A stretch of DNA of 64,000 bases from Chryseobacterium sp. FH2 (GCF_001045455.1 NZ_LFNE01000004.1:186001-250000), one strand, 5' to 3'. Counted from the first letter of the stretch, positions 26,791 to 35,520 are shown. A program made the numbers and translations. The notes: generated by a model not told the origin, from the sequence alone.

Positions 26791-28035
26791 ATGCCTGTTT
26801 TTAAACCTTTCCGTGGAATAAGACCTCATAAAGACATTGAAAGCACTTTCCCTACCCATCCTTTGGATAATTTTACACAGGAAGAGATAGCGGAGAAAGC
26901 TCAAGTTGAAGATACTTACATTAATATGATAAAGCCTTATGTTGTAAGTAAATCTAAAGATATTGATAGGAATTTAAGAAAAATCCGTTCTACATTTGAA
27001 GATTTGATGGAGGAGAAAAAACTCGTTCAGGACAATTCTGCATACTATCTTTATGAGCAAATCTATCCAAACAAACAGGTTTTCAGAGGGCTTTTGGGTT
27101 TAGCAAGTATCGAAGATTTCTGGAACGGCAAAATCAAGAGACATGAAAGTACAATTCCCCATAAAAAGGAAAAGCTGGCACATTACCTTGATAAGGTAAA
27201 TTTACAGGCAGAACCTGTTTTATTAACCTATCCTGCCAATTCTAAGATTGAATTGCTGATGAATCATGAGGAGAAGAACGTTCCGATTTTCAATCACGTA
27301 GATACCAAAGGAATCAGGCATAAAATCTGGAGAATTGATAATCGTCTAAAATTGCAGCAGTTTAAAGAAGTAATTGATCAAATTGATTCTTTTTATATTG
27401 CTGACGGCCACCACAGAATTGGTTCTACAGCATTAAACGCAAAACATCATAAAGACAAAAATAAAAGACATAACGGAACAGAAGCTTACAATTTTGTCTA
27501 TAGTTTTATAGTTTCAAATCAATCTATTAAAATCCACGATTATAATAGAATTGTAAGTGATATCAACGGGTTGTCCACAGAAGAATTTTTAAGAGAATTA
27601 GAACAGTATTTTTTAATTCACGAAAAAGGAGAAACGGCATATTATCCCTCACAAAAATTCCACATTTCGATGTATATGGGCGGTAAATTTTACTCTCTTC
27701 ACGTAAAGCACGACCTTCGTTCTCAGGAAATGTCTCTGGATAATCTGGACCATCACCTTTTAGACAAATACATCTTTAAAAATATTTTAAAAATTGAAGA
27801 TCCCGATAGTTCTGAGAAAATTTCTTACGTAAAAGGAACTTCCAATCTTGAAGGAATCAGTCTTTTAAAAGAAAAAGTTGACAACGGAGAAGGAGCTGTA
27901 GGTTTTGGAATTTATCCTGTAAGTTTTAATGATATGATTAAAATCTCAGATTTAAAACTAAGCATGCCTCCAAAATGTACATTTATTGAGCCTAAATTGG
28001 TTACGGCATTGTTAATGTACGATATGAAACAGTAA
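26791..28035 (+). CDS. DUF1015 family protein
   Basis: A 414-residue protein beginning VFKPFRGIRPHKD, with the family block ADGHHRIGSTAL and the C-terminal GFGIYPVSFNDMIKISD. DUF1015 proteins are widespread and usually found with serA/serC; their biochemical role is not established, although the HHR segment and general fold suggest a phosphate- or nucleotide-binding enzyme. It starts 3 bases after serA, so is clearly cotranscribed and likely linked to serine metabolism. Confidence 0.92.
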   Translation: MPVFKPFRGIRPHKDIESTFPTHPLDNFTQEEIAEKAQVEDTYINMIKPYVVSKSKDIDRNLRKIRSTFEDLMEEKKLVQDNSAYYLYEQIYPNKQVFRGLLGLASIEDFWNGKIKRHESTIPHKKEKLAHYLDKVNLQAEPVLLTYPANSKIELLMNHEEKNVPIFNHVDTKGIRHKIWRIDNRLKLQQFKEVIDQIDSFYIADGHHRIGSTALNAKHHKDKNKRHNGTEAYNFVYSFIVSNQSIKIHDYNRIVSDINGLSTEEFLRELEQYFLIHEKGETAYYPSQKFHISMYMGGKFYSLHVKHDLRSQEMSLDNLDHHLLDKYIFKNILKIEDPDSSEKISYVKGTSNLEGISLLKEKVDNGEGAVGFGIYPVSFNDMIKISDLKLSMPPKCTFIEPKLVTALLMYDMKQ

Positions 28036-28090
28036 AATATTCCTAATTTTTCCCTAATTTTATCATCGGAAAGAAAAAGGTATAAAAGAA

Positions 28091-29497
28091 ATGAAAAAAA
28101 TCTTCATTATAATTCCACTCTTTTTGAGTGGATTTTTATTTTCTCAAAAAAAACCTCAGAAAAAAAATCCTTTAAAAAAAACTACCGTTGCCAAATTCAA
28201 TTATCATGATGAGTTCAAAAAGATCTCTGATGAGATTATGACCAGCGGAACCGCATACGATAATCTGGGAGAGCTTACAAAAGGTGTTGGCTCTCGCTTC
28301 AGTGCAACTCCCGGCTACATAAAAGCAGTAGAATGGGCAGAAAAAAAACTAAAGGATATTGGCATTGAAATGATTTGGAGACAGGAGGTAAAAGTTCCGG
28401 TGTGGATAAGAGGAAGAGAATCTCTGCAAATAAAAGCAGGCAACGGAGATTGGAAAAATATCAGAATGCTGTCTTTCGGAAACTCTGAAGGAACCGGAGG
28501 AAAAGATTTGACGGGTGAAATCGTTTTAATAAATACCACTTCTGAGCTTAATGCTTTATCTGTAGGACAATTAAAAGACAAAATAGTTTTTGTGAATCTT
28601 CCTATGGATCCGAAAATCATTAATACCAGCGATTCATATTTAATTACTGCAAAGTCTAAATTAATTTCTGCCTCAGTAATTGCAAAAACAGGTGCAAAAG
28701 CTTTAATTATAAGATCTTTGACAACAGCTTCTGATGATACTCCCCATGCAAAAATGGTCTATTACGAACCTGATGACAAAGTGAAAATTCCGGCTTTAAC
28801 AATCGGTGCAAGATCTTCGGATGAGCTTGAAAAACTTTTAAAGAAACAAAAAGTCACAGCAAAGCTCAACATGTCCGCCGAATCAAAAGGTGAAACCACA
28901 AATCCTAATATTATTGCTGAAATTCAAGGTAAAAAAGATTCTAAGGTAATTGTCCTGGGAGCCCAGCTTGACTCTTGGGATTTCGCGGAAGGCGCTCATG
29001 ATGACGGCACCGGAGTGGTTCAATGCATTGAAGTTTTAAGAACGTTTAAGGCGCTTGGCTATGAAAATAACCATACCATAAGAGTAGTTTTGTATGCAAA
29101 CAGTGAAAACGGTGGACAAGGTCGTGAAATGTACGCTTCTTATGTTAAAAAGAAAGATGAGAAACACGTTTTCGCTTTGGGGACCGATGCAGGAGGCTAT
29201 TCACCGAGAGGGTTTTCATTAGATATGTCGCCACAAAGAAGAAAGCAAATCTTCGAATGGAAAAACTATTTTCTTCCCTATGGGGTTTATGATTTTGATC
29301 AAACTGATGCCATTCAGGATATTTCTCCTTTGAAAAAACTGGATATTCCTTTGGCCGAACTCGTTGTAGATCCACAAAGATATTTCGATTACCATCACTC
29401 TGTAGAAGATACTTTCGATAAAGTGAGCAAAAGAGAACTTCTTCTGGGTGCCGTTGCAATGACACAGATGATTCTCATGGTTGATAAAAATTGGTAA
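28091..29497 (+). CDS. M28-family peptidase homologue, probably catalytically inactive
   Basis: 468 residues: signal peptide (ending FLFSQ), a basic low-complexity stretch (KKPQKKNPLKK), a PA-type insert, and an M28 zinc-peptidase fold. Against the paralogue directly downstream, two catalytic positions differ. The first zinc His is Gln292 (GAQLDSWD instead of GGHLDSWD), and the general-base Glu is Ser338 (ANSENG instead of ANEENG). The bridging AHDDGTG, GTDAGG and YHHSVED remain. Loss of both a metal ligand and the base suggests an inactive pseudo-enzyme, perhaps a binding protein. It is 3 bases upstream of the intact copy. Confidence 0.88.
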   Translation: MKKIFIIIPLFLSGFLFSQKKPQKKNPLKKTTVAKFNYHDEFKKISDEIMTSGTAYDNLGELTKGVGSRFSATPGYIKAVEWAEKKLKDIGIEMIWRQEVKVPVWIRGRESLQIKAGNGDWKNIRMLSFGNSEGTGGKDLTGEIVLINTTSELNALSVGQLKDKIVFVNLPMDPKIINTSDSYLITAKSKLISASVIAKTGAKALIIRSLTTASDDTPHAKMVYYEPDDKVKIPALTIGARSSDELEKLLKKQKVTAKLNMSAESKGETTNPNIIAEIQGKKDSKVIVLGAQLDSWDFAEGAHDDGTGVVQCIEVLRTFKALGYENNHTIRVVLYANSENGGQGREMYASYVKKKDEKHVFALGTDAGGYSPRGFSLDMSPQRRKQIFEWKNYFLPYGVYDFDQTDAIQDISPLKKLDIPLAELVVDPQRYFDYHHSVEDTFDKVSKRELLLGAVAMTQMILMVDKNW

Positions 29498-29500
29498 AAA

Positions 29501-30859
29501 ATGAAAAAGATATTAGGAACAATACTACTTCTTTTCAATATGGCCGTTTTTGGTCAGATGAAAGAAGATTCTATACAATTCAGTAAGATTTCTTTAGAAA
29601 TTTTAAATAATGGAAAGGGATATGCTGAGCTCAAGGATTTAACTAAAAATATCGGGCATCGTTTGAGTGGTTCTGAAGCTTATGAAAAGGCGGTCAAATG
29701 GGCAGAGCAGAAGCTTCGTGATGCCGGGGCCGACAAAGTCTGGCTTCAGGAAGTAATAATCCCGGTTTGGGAAAGGGGCAAAGAATCTCTGCATATACAA
29801 ATCTCCAAAGGAAAATGGAAAAGCCTTAAAATGCTCTCTTTAGGGAATTCTGAGGGAACAGGAGGAAAAGACGTTTCAGGAGAAATTATCATGGTAAAAT
29901 CCCTGGAAGAATACGACAGGCTTCCGGCTGAGAAAGTGAAGGGTAGAATTGTTTTTTTCAACTATCCTTTCAACCAAGGATATGTTCAGACTTTTCTTGG
30001 TTATCGTGATGCAGGAGTTTACAGAAGAAATGCTGCATCCCTTACAGCAAAAAAAGGAGGAAAATTTGCAATTATCCGCTCTTTATCTTCTGCTTTTGAT
30101 GATGTACCCCATACAGGAACAATGAGCTATGAGAATGATATAGTTAAAGTTCCTGCTGTAGCCGTAGGAAATACTACGGCCGATGAACTTGAGATATTAT
30201 TAAGAACTCAAAAAATCACGGCAAAGCTTAATTCAAACTGCAGGATGAAAGGCGAAAAGCTATCTCATTCTGTCATTGGCGAAATTACAGGAAAAAAAGA
30301 TAAAAGTGTGATTGTTGTAGGCGGACATTTAGATTCCTGGGATGTAGGCGAAGGTGCTCATGATGACGGAGCCGGAATCGTGCAAAGTATTGAAGTTTTA
30401 AGAACTTTCAAAAAATTGGGGATCAAAAACAATCATACCATAAGAGTTGTCTGTTTTGCCAATGAAGAAAATGGAACAAAGGGAGGAGTACAATACGGTA
30501 AAATGGTAAAAGAAAATAATGAGAAACACCTTTTCGCCATAGAATCTGATGCAGGAGGCTTCTCTCCAAGAGGAATTTCCCTGGAAATGGATGATACGAA
30601 AAGGAATGAGATTAAAAATTGGGTAGATCTTTTTATTCCTTACGGTGTATATAGTTTTGAAGGCAGATATTCCGGAACAGATATTTACCCACTCCGTGAT
30701 ATGGGGATTCCGGCAGCAGAGCTTGTTCCTGATCCTCAACGGTATTTTGATATCCATCATACAGAAGAAGATACTTTTGAAAAGGTAAACCGGAGAGAAC
30801 TATTGTTAGGGGCAACAGTAATGACCCAGCTTATTTACATGGTTGATAAAAATTGGTAA
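29501..30859 (+). CDS. M28-family zinc metallopeptidase, secreted
   Basis: 452 residues with a signal peptide (MKKILGTILLLFNMAVFGQ), a protease-associated-type insert and a complete M28 active site: His276 in GGHLDSWD, bridging Asp in AHDDGAG, Glu322 (base) and Glu323 (ligand) in ANEENG, Asp in ESDAGG and His in DIHHTEED. The family includes aminopeptidases and carboxypeptidases (PGCP type); specificity cannot be read from sequence. It is a tandem duplicate of the upstream gene, likely cotranscribed with it, and a terminator follows directly. Confidence 0.92.
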   Translation: MKKILGTILLLFNMAVFGQMKEDSIQFSKISLEILNNGKGYAELKDLTKNIGHRLSGSEAYEKAVKWAEQKLRDAGADKVWLQEVIIPVWERGKESLHIQISKGKWKSLKMLSLGNSEGTGGKDVSGEIIMVKSLEEYDRLPAEKVKGRIVFFNYPFNQGYVQTFLGYRDAGVYRRNAASLTAKKGGKFAIIRSLSSAFDDVPHTGTMSYENDIVKVPAVAVGNTTADELEILLRTQKITAKLNSNCRMKGEKLSHSVIGEITGKKDKSVIVVGGHLDSWDVGEGAHDDGAGIVQSIEVLRTFKKLGIKNNHTIRVVCFANEENGTKGGVQYGKMVKENNEKHLFAIESDAGGFSPRGISLEMDDTKRNEIKNWVDLFIPYGVYSFEGRYSGTDIYPLRDMGIPAAELVPDPQRYFDIHHTEEDTFEKVNRRELLLGATVMTQLIYMVDKNW

Positions 30860-30866
30860 AACATTG

Positions 30867-30893
30867 AAACCGCCTTTTTGAGGGCGGTTTTTT
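30867..30893 (+). terminator. Terminator of the M28 pair
   Basis: AAACCGCC/GGCGGTTT stem with a T-rich loop and a T tract, 8 bases after the stop. Confidence 0.9.
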
Positions 30894-30996
30894 ATTAAAT
30901 AATATTAAACAAAGTCATACATATTTTAACAATATAAAAAAAATACGTATTAATAAATTTCTTAACTATTTCATAATTAATCTGAAAAAAAAATAT

Positions 30997-31012
30997 TTGG
31001 CATGAAAATGGC
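30997..31012 (+). promoter_or_regulatory. Sigma-54-like -24/-12 element
   Basis: TTGGCATGAAAATGGC has the GG-N10-GC spacing of sigma-54 promoters (GG at 30999-31000, GC at 31011-31012) and seven matches in the -24 region. It lies 39 bases before the ATG of the 31051 gene, a fitting distance. No enhancer site was identified. Confidence 0.45.
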
Positions 31013-31050
31013 AGCATAGAACTCTGAAAAAAATTCTTAAACACAAATCT

Positions 31051-31251
31051 TTGATGAAAAAACTAACCTCGGTGGATATCGAAATTCCACCAACTGAATT
31101 TGGACAATTTATCGTACACTTTATTGAAGATGTAAACAATTCTTCTTCAAAAATTATATGTACGAATGCGCATTTTAAAGAATGCTTTATAAATATCCAG
31201 GCTCAATCCCCAATTTATAATCAACCTCTCTGGTTAGAGGAGAGTGAATAA
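31051..31251 (+). CDS. Small protein of unknown function
   Basis: 66 residues (start MMKKLTSVDIEIPPTEFGQF) with two Cys in KIICTNAHFKECFINI; no signal peptide, no recognised family. A sigma-54-like element precedes it. The reading frame continues after its TAA without further stops for 40 codons (RISRNAEAEAKLNS... to HFI, end at 31374), so the gene may once have been longer. Confidence 0.5.
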   Translation: MMKKLTSVDIEIPPTEFGQFIVHFIEDVNNSSSKIICTNAHFKECFINIQAQSPIYNQPLWLEESE

Positions 31252-31596
31252 AGAATCAGCCGAAATGCTGAAGCAGAAGCCAAACTAAATAGTCTGTCAA
31301 TAGATATTATCATCAGAATATTAGTTCCAAAGTTTCTGCACTGGTATTATGATTTTGCCAATCATTTTATCTGATTTGAATAATATTTTAACAGAATATA
31401 TTTGATAGAAAGGAGTTAAGAAAAAATTAACTCACGACTATAAACAGATAGCCAACTACATCGTGACCTTAGCCAATGTAAAAAATGACAATTTTTACCA
31501 TGATGTATTAGCTATTACAAACAATGGAAGAACGTATATCGCCACCTTCGTTCTCTTCCAAAGAAACGGAAATAAAAGAAGTGTAACAATCTAAAG
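31252..31596 (+). other. Decayed or non-coding stretch with coding-like remnants
   Basis: No intact gene. Two coding-like segments are seen: the readthrough extension of the preceding gene to 31374, and an open stretch ending at 31593 that reads KKLTHDYKQIANYIVTLANV and then NDNFYHDVLAITNNGRTYI, preceded by an AAAGGAG ribosome-site-like sequence (31409-31415) but with no start codon. These look like remains of small genes related in style to the 31051 gene; alternatively the second uses an unusual start. Confidence 0.35.
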
Positions 31597-31607
31597 AGAT
31601 TAAAATT

Positions 31608-31859
31608 ATGATGAAGAATTTTGTAGAAAGAATCAAAACTCAGGAAGATTCTATGAAAGTGCGTGTTTTAAGTATTATATTATTGGGTGCTTTTGCGCTG
31701 TTATCTATGTTGATATTTATGTCAAAGTTTAGTTTAAACAATACAATAATTTACTTAGCCGCAATCGGGGCATATTTGGGCTTTGGCCTTATATTTATCA
31801 GCTCATTGACAGGAAATGTCAATTACATACAGTCAAAAAAGAAATTCAGGAGACATTAA
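31608..31859 (+). CDS. Small two-helix membrane protein
   Basis: 83 residues with a charged N-terminus (KNFVERIKTQEDSMKVR), two predicted transmembrane helices (about 21-40 and 47-67) and a basic tail (KKKFRRH). No family recognised. It lies 12 bases after the preceding coding-like stretch and is followed by a terminator. The second Met (31611) is an equally good start. Confidence 0.6.
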   Translation: MMKNFVERIKTQEDSMKVRVLSIILLGAFALLSMLIFMSKFSLNNTIIYLAAIGAYLGFGLIFISSLTGNVNYIQSKKKFRRH

Positions 31860-31882
31860 AAAACTCTTATTTAATTTTACTG

Positions 31883-31910
31883 AAAACCGTCTGATACATC
31901 AGGCGGTTTT
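31883..31910 (+). terminator. Terminator of the small membrane protein gene
   Basis: AAAACCG-CTGAT/ATCAG-CGGTTTT hairpin with one T-G mismatch pair; the T run lies within the right arm. Confidence 0.7.
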
Positions 31911-31924
31911 GTTGTGAAACACAA

Positions 31925-31953
31925 ATAAAAAAGCCATCCTTTCAGATGGCTTT
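31925..31953 (-). terminator. Terminator of the gldI/PPIase operon
   Basis: On the minus strand AAAGCCATC/GATGGCTTT is followed by a T tract, 20 bases after the PPIase stop. Confidence 0.8.
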
Positions 31954-31973
31954 CAAAGTTTATAGAGATTCAA

Positions 31974-33089
31974 TTATTTTACTTTTACAAGCTCAACATC
32001 AAACACCAACCAGGCGTTTGGCGGGATAACTCCTCCTGCACCTCTTTCTCCGTAACCCATTGCTGGCGGAATTAATAAAGTAGCAGTTTCACCTTCTTTT
32101 AATAACAGGATACCTTCATCCCAGCCTTTGATTACTCTACCCATTCCGATAGGGATATCGATAGGCTCATTTCTGTCAAATGAAGAATCAAACTTAGTAC
32201 CGTCAACTAACTTTCCAGCGTAGTGTACAGATACATTGTCACCCGATTTTGGAGTCTTTCCGTCGGTTGTTTTTGTAATTTTATAATAAAGACCAGATTC
32301 AGTTACCTGCATTCCGGATTTTAAGTCTTCAACCATTTTCAACTGATTGGCTTTGAATTCTTCTTCTTTTTTCTTTTTTTCAGCTTCTTCTTTAGCGATA
32401 TAAGCTTTATTATTCTCAGCGATTTTAGATTTTCCTTCGCTGAAAGTTTTTGTAGCGTCGTAGTTTTTGTATTCATCACCTTTGCTGAAAATTCCTACTT
32501 TTTCAAGAACGATATCAGTTTTAGGTTTATCCTGAGCTCCTTTTTCTACATTTGCAATTGCGTCAATTACTTCACTTCCTTTTACAACTTCTCCGAAGAT
32601 AGTGTGTCTGCCATCTAACCAAGGAGTTGCAACTTCTGTGATGAAAAATTGAGAACCGTTTGTATTAGGTCCTGAATTTGCCATAGAAAGGATTCCTTTT
32701 CCTGTATGCTTAAGGTCATTTTTTTCGTCATCAAATTTATATCCGGGATCACCCATTCCTGTTCCCTGAGGATCTCCACCCTGAATCATGAAATCTTTGA
32801 TAACTCTGTGAAAAATAGTTCCATCATAATAAGGAACTCCTTTAGCTTTCGCTTTGTTATCGATTTTTCCTTCTGCAAGACCAATAAAATTAGCTACAGT
32901 TACAGGTGCTTTTTTGTCTTCAAATTTTACAATAAGGTTACCTTTAGTTGTTTGAAGATTAGCGTAAAGTCCGTCTTTAAGCCCTTCGTAAGTTTCTTTG
33001 TCTACGTTCATTTTTTTATAAATTGGTGTACAACTCATCAGCGAAACACTAGCCGCTGCCAGAATTATATTCTTGTTAAACAATTTCAT
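31974..33089 (-). CDS. Cyclophilin-FKBP fusion peptidyl-prolyl isomerase lipoprotein
   Basis: A 371-residue lipoprotein (lipobox SLMSC) with two different prolyl isomerase domains. Residues about 40-200 are a cyclophilin (GTIFHRVIKDFMIQGGDP, SMANSGPNTNGSQFFIT, WLDGRHTIFGEV). A charged helical linker rich in Lys/Glu (about 215-265) follows. Residues about 270-371 are an FKBP (VSVHYAGKLVDGTKFDSS, GWDEGILLLKEGE, GYGERGAGGVIPPNA). Such dual-family immunophilins are known in some Bacteroidetes. It would assist folding of exported proteins at the periplasmic face of the envelope. It overlaps the GldI-like gene by one base, suggesting a shared role in outer-membrane or gliding/T9SS protein folding. 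Confidence 0.92.
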   Translation of the reverse strand: MKLFNKNIILAAASVSLMSCTPIYKKMNVDKETYEGLKDGLYANLQTTKGNLIVKFEDKKAPVTVANFIGLAEGKIDNKAKAKGVPYYDGTIFHRVIKDFMIQGGDPQGTGMGDPGYKFDDEKNDLKHTGKGILSMANSGPNTNGSQFFITEVATPWLDGRHTIFGEVVKGSEVIDAIANVEKGAQDKPKTDIVLEKVGIFSKGDEYKNYDATKTFSEGKSKIAENNKAYIAKEEAEKKKKEEEFKANQLKMVEDLKSGMQVTESGLYYKITKTTDGKTPKSGDNVSVHYAGKLVDGTKFDSSFDRNEPIDIPIGMGRVIKGWDEGILLLKEGETATLLIPPAMGYGERGAGGVIPPNAWLVFDVELVKVK

Positions 33090-33601
33090 TATAATGCTTT
33101 TAATTTTATGATCAAAGGTACGTCGTTATCTATTTTTTTCTCATCACCATACGTTCCGTAGGCCAGAGAAGATGGAACTAAAAGTGTAACTTCCTCACCA
33201 TCATGTATGTGACGCAACGCATCTTCTACAGCTTTCAATTCCTCAAAATGTCCGAATTTGGCTTCTCTTCTTTCTATTGGGTGGTCGTAAATTTTTGTTT
33301 GGTCAAAGTCATACAAATCATAAGAATAAGAAATAAAAGTGTCGTCTTTTCTTCTTTCTCTCTGATTAAATCCTTCTGCGCTTACCCAATAATTTAGTGG
33401 CATCTGATAGTATTTTACAGACTGTCCGTCAATCCAATGCTGCATATGGATTCTTTCAACATTGTTCAGATTTTTCATTCTATTTTTAGAAATATCTAAA
33501 TCACTTTTACTTAAAACCCCACCTACAGGAGGATGTGCCTGTGGTGCATTTCTATTGCAGCTCATTAAGCCCAATACCGATATGAAGAGTAATTTTTTCA
33601 T
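33089..33601 (-). CDS. gldI: GldI-like FKBP-type gliding-associated lipoprotein
   Basis: 170 residues with a lipoprotein signal (GLMSC) and an FKBP-like domain: SYSYDLYDFDQTKIYD, VEDALRHIHDGEEVTLLVP and SSLAYGTYGDEKKIDNDVPL. This matches GldI, the gliding-motility peptidyl-prolyl isomerase of Flavobacteriia, in length, lipidation and position next to another isomerase gene. GldI is thought to help fold components of the gliding/T9SS machinery. The stop overlaps the start of the fusion isomerase gene. The GldI name is inferred from family features, not from a search. Confidence 0.8.
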   Translation of the reverse strand: MKKLLFISVLGLMSCNRNAPQAHPPVGGVLSKSDLDISKNRMKNLNNVERIHMQHWIDGQSVKYYQMPLNYWVSAEGFNQRERRKDDTFISYSYDLYDFDQTKIYDHPIERREAKFGHFEELKAVEDALRHIHDGEEVTLLVPSSLAYGTYGDEKKIDNDVPLIIKLKAL

Positions 33602-33642
33602 AAACTTTTGCGAAAATACGCATTTCAGGGAATATAAAAAAC

Positions 33643-33668
33643 AAAAAAGCCGGGAATATCCCGACTTT
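33643..33668 (-). terminator. Terminator of ilvE
   Basis: Read on the minus strand, AAAGTCGGGATATTCCCGGCTT forms a stem followed by a T tract. Confidence 0.8.
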
Positions 33669-33690
33669 ATATAATTCTTTTACGTTAAAA

Positions 33691-34761
33691 TTAAACTGTT
33701 TCCAGAACGTGATCAACCAATACTCTCCATCCGAAAGGATCTTCAGAAAGATTAGTCTGTAAAGCAACCAAATCATTTTTAAGAAGTACAGCGTAGCTTT
33801 CTTCATCTGAAAGTTTAGGAAGCTCCAATTTTTCATTATTATATCCTAAGGCCTGGAAAACTGTAGTTACAACTGCTGTTCCTACACCCCAAACTTCTTT
33901 CAAAGTACCATTTTTCTGAGCTTCTATTACTGTTTTTACCGGAATTGGCTCTACCTTCACTTCAATTCCTTTTTTCTTAGCCAATTGTATAAAGCTGTCT
34001 CTGGTAACACCGTCAAGAATTTTTTCAGAGGTTGGTGGCGTATAGATCGTATCATTGATTCTTACAAATACGTTCATTGTTCCACTTTCTTCGAAAAATT
34101 CATGTGTTGCATCATCAGTCCAGATAATTTGATCATATCCTTCTTCGATAGCCAATTGAGTCGGGTAGAAAGAAGCTGCATAATTTCCGGCAGCTTTTGC
34201 AGAACCTACTCCACCGTTTGCCGCCCTTGAATAATGATCTGAAATCTTCACAGAAACCGGCTCGGTATAATAGCTTTTTGCAGGTGTTGCTACGATAGCA
34301 AACATATATTTCTCTGATACTCTAGCTTTTAAAGCTTCTTCAGTAGCGAAAATCAATGGTCTGATATATAAAGACATCCCTTCTCCCTGCGGAATCCAGT
34401 CTCTGTCTAGATCTACTAATGCTTTTAATCCCTCTAAAAACATTTCTTCCGTCACTTCAGGCATTGCAAGACGCTTTGCCGACTTGTTGATACGTTCAAA
34501 ATTCTTTTCAGGCCTGAAAAGGAAAACCTGCCCGTCTTTGTCTTTATAGGCTTTCATACCTTCAAAACAAGCTTGTCCGTAGTTTACTCCCATCATTGCA
34601 GGCGTAAAAGGTATCGGACCGTAAGGAACTAATTTTACATCACCCCACTTCCCATTCTCATACTCACATATTATCATATGATCGATAAAAGTATTTCCGA
34701 ATGAAAAATTGTTTGGGTCGAATGTAGAAATTCTGGAGTTTTCAGTTTTTTGAATTATCAT
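33691..34761 (-). CDS. ilvE: Branched-chain amino acid aminotransferase
   Basis: A 356-residue fold-type IV PLP enzyme of the longer (type II) BCAT group. Typical segments are GPIPFTPAMMGVNYGQACFE, FRPEKNFERINKSAKRLAMP, the PLP lysine in GVGSAKAAGNYAAS, and EESGTMNVF. It makes leucine, isoleucine and valine from their keto acids or starts their breakdown. Monocistronic, with a -7 element upstream and a terminator downstream. Confidence 0.96.
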   Translation of the reverse strand: MIIQKTENSRISTFDPNNFSFGNTFIDHMIICEYENGKWGDVKLVPYGPIPFTPAMMGVNYGQACFEGMKAYKDKDGQVFLFRPEKNFERINKSAKRLAMPEVTEEMFLEGLKALVDLDRDWIPQGEGMSLYIRPLIFATEEALKARVSEKYMFAIVATPAKSYYTEPVSVKISDHYSRAANGGVGSAKAAGNYAASFYPTQLAIEEGYDQIIWTDDATHEFFEESGTMNVFVRINDTIYTPPTSEKILDGVTRDSFIQLAKKKGIEVKVEPIPVKTVIEAQKNGTLKEVWGVGTAVVTTVFQALGYNNEKLELPKLSDEESYAVLLKNDLVALQTNLSEDPFGWRVLVDHVLETV

Positions 34762-34786
34762 TTCTAAAATTTTTTATGATGTTCTA

Positions 34787-34794
34787 CAAATTTA
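34787..34794 (-). promoter_or_regulatory. -7 element of the ilvE promoter
   Basis: TAAATTTG on the minus strand, 25 bases upstream of the ilvE ATG. No obvious -33 TTG. Confidence 0.5.
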
Positions 34795-34825
34795 ACATAA
34801 TTTTCTAAATATAAAAATTTTGGAG

Positions 34826-34833
34826 TAAATTTG
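34826..34833 (+). promoter_or_regulatory. -7 element of the mnmD promoter
   Basis: TAAATTTG, 12 bases before the TTG start of mnmD, predicting a very short leader of a few bases. Confidence 0.5.
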
Positions 34834-34845
34834 TAAAAAAATAGC

Positions 34846-35520
34846 TTGAAAAGAGAAATAAAAACCACAAACGACGGAAGTAAAACATTGTTTATCAATG
34901 AATTAAATGAAAACTATCATTCACATCATGGTGCGCTTCAGGAAGCAGAACATGTGTTTATCAAAAATGGACTAAATTTAATAAATGATTGTGAAATTAA
35001 TATTTTAGAACTCGGTTTTGGAACAGGTCTGAACGTTTTGGTTACAATTAATGAATATTTAAAAACTGACAAAAATCATATCATCAATTATTTTTCACTG
35101 GAAAAGTATCCCATAAATGAATCTGAAATTAACGATTTGGCATATTTTAAACATTTCGACAACCCGGAATTCAAAAATATTTATCAAAAAATTCATCTGG
35201 CAGACTGGGAAAAATCAGTAGAAATTATTAGTGGATTCAACTTAAAAAAGATAGAATGTGACTTTTTTGACCTGAAAAACATAGATTTACCAAAAATCAA
35301 CCTTGTCTATTTTGATTGTTTCGGCGCAAGAGTGCAACCTGATCTGTGGGAAAAACCCTTATTTGAAATGGTTTCTGACAAAATGGCGGTTAACGGATTA
35401 TTAACTACCTACTCATCTAAAGGAAGTGTAAGAAGAATTCTTCAGGATCTCAATTTTAAGGTGGAAAAGAAACAAGGTCCTCCTGGAAAAAGGGAAATGA
35501 TTAATGCTATTAAATTATAG
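34846..35520 (+). CDS. mnmD: tRNA 5-methylaminomethyl-2-thiouridine synthesis methyltransferase MnmD
   Basis: 224 residues, beginning with a TTG codon (KREIKTTNDGSKTLFINELN). The family pattern YHSHHGALQEAEHVF and the SAM-binding ILELGFGTGLNVLV are clear, as are VYFDCFGARVQPDLW and TTYSSKGSVRRIL. It is the stand-alone equivalent of the C-terminal methyltransferase half of E. coli MnmC and finishes the wobble-uridine modification of several tRNAs. No ATG is available near; the -7 element just upstream supports the TTG start. Confidence 0.92.
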   Translation: MKREIKTTNDGSKTLFINELNENYHSHHGALQEAEHVFIKNGLNLINDCEINILELGFGTGLNVLVTINEYLKTDKNHIINYFSLEKYPINESEINDLAYFKHFDNPEFKNIYQKIHLADWEKSVEIISGFNLKKIECDFFDLKNIDLPKINLVYFDCFGARVQPDLWEKPLFEMVSDKMAVNGLLTTYSSKGSVRRILQDLNFKVEKKQGPPGKREMINAIKL

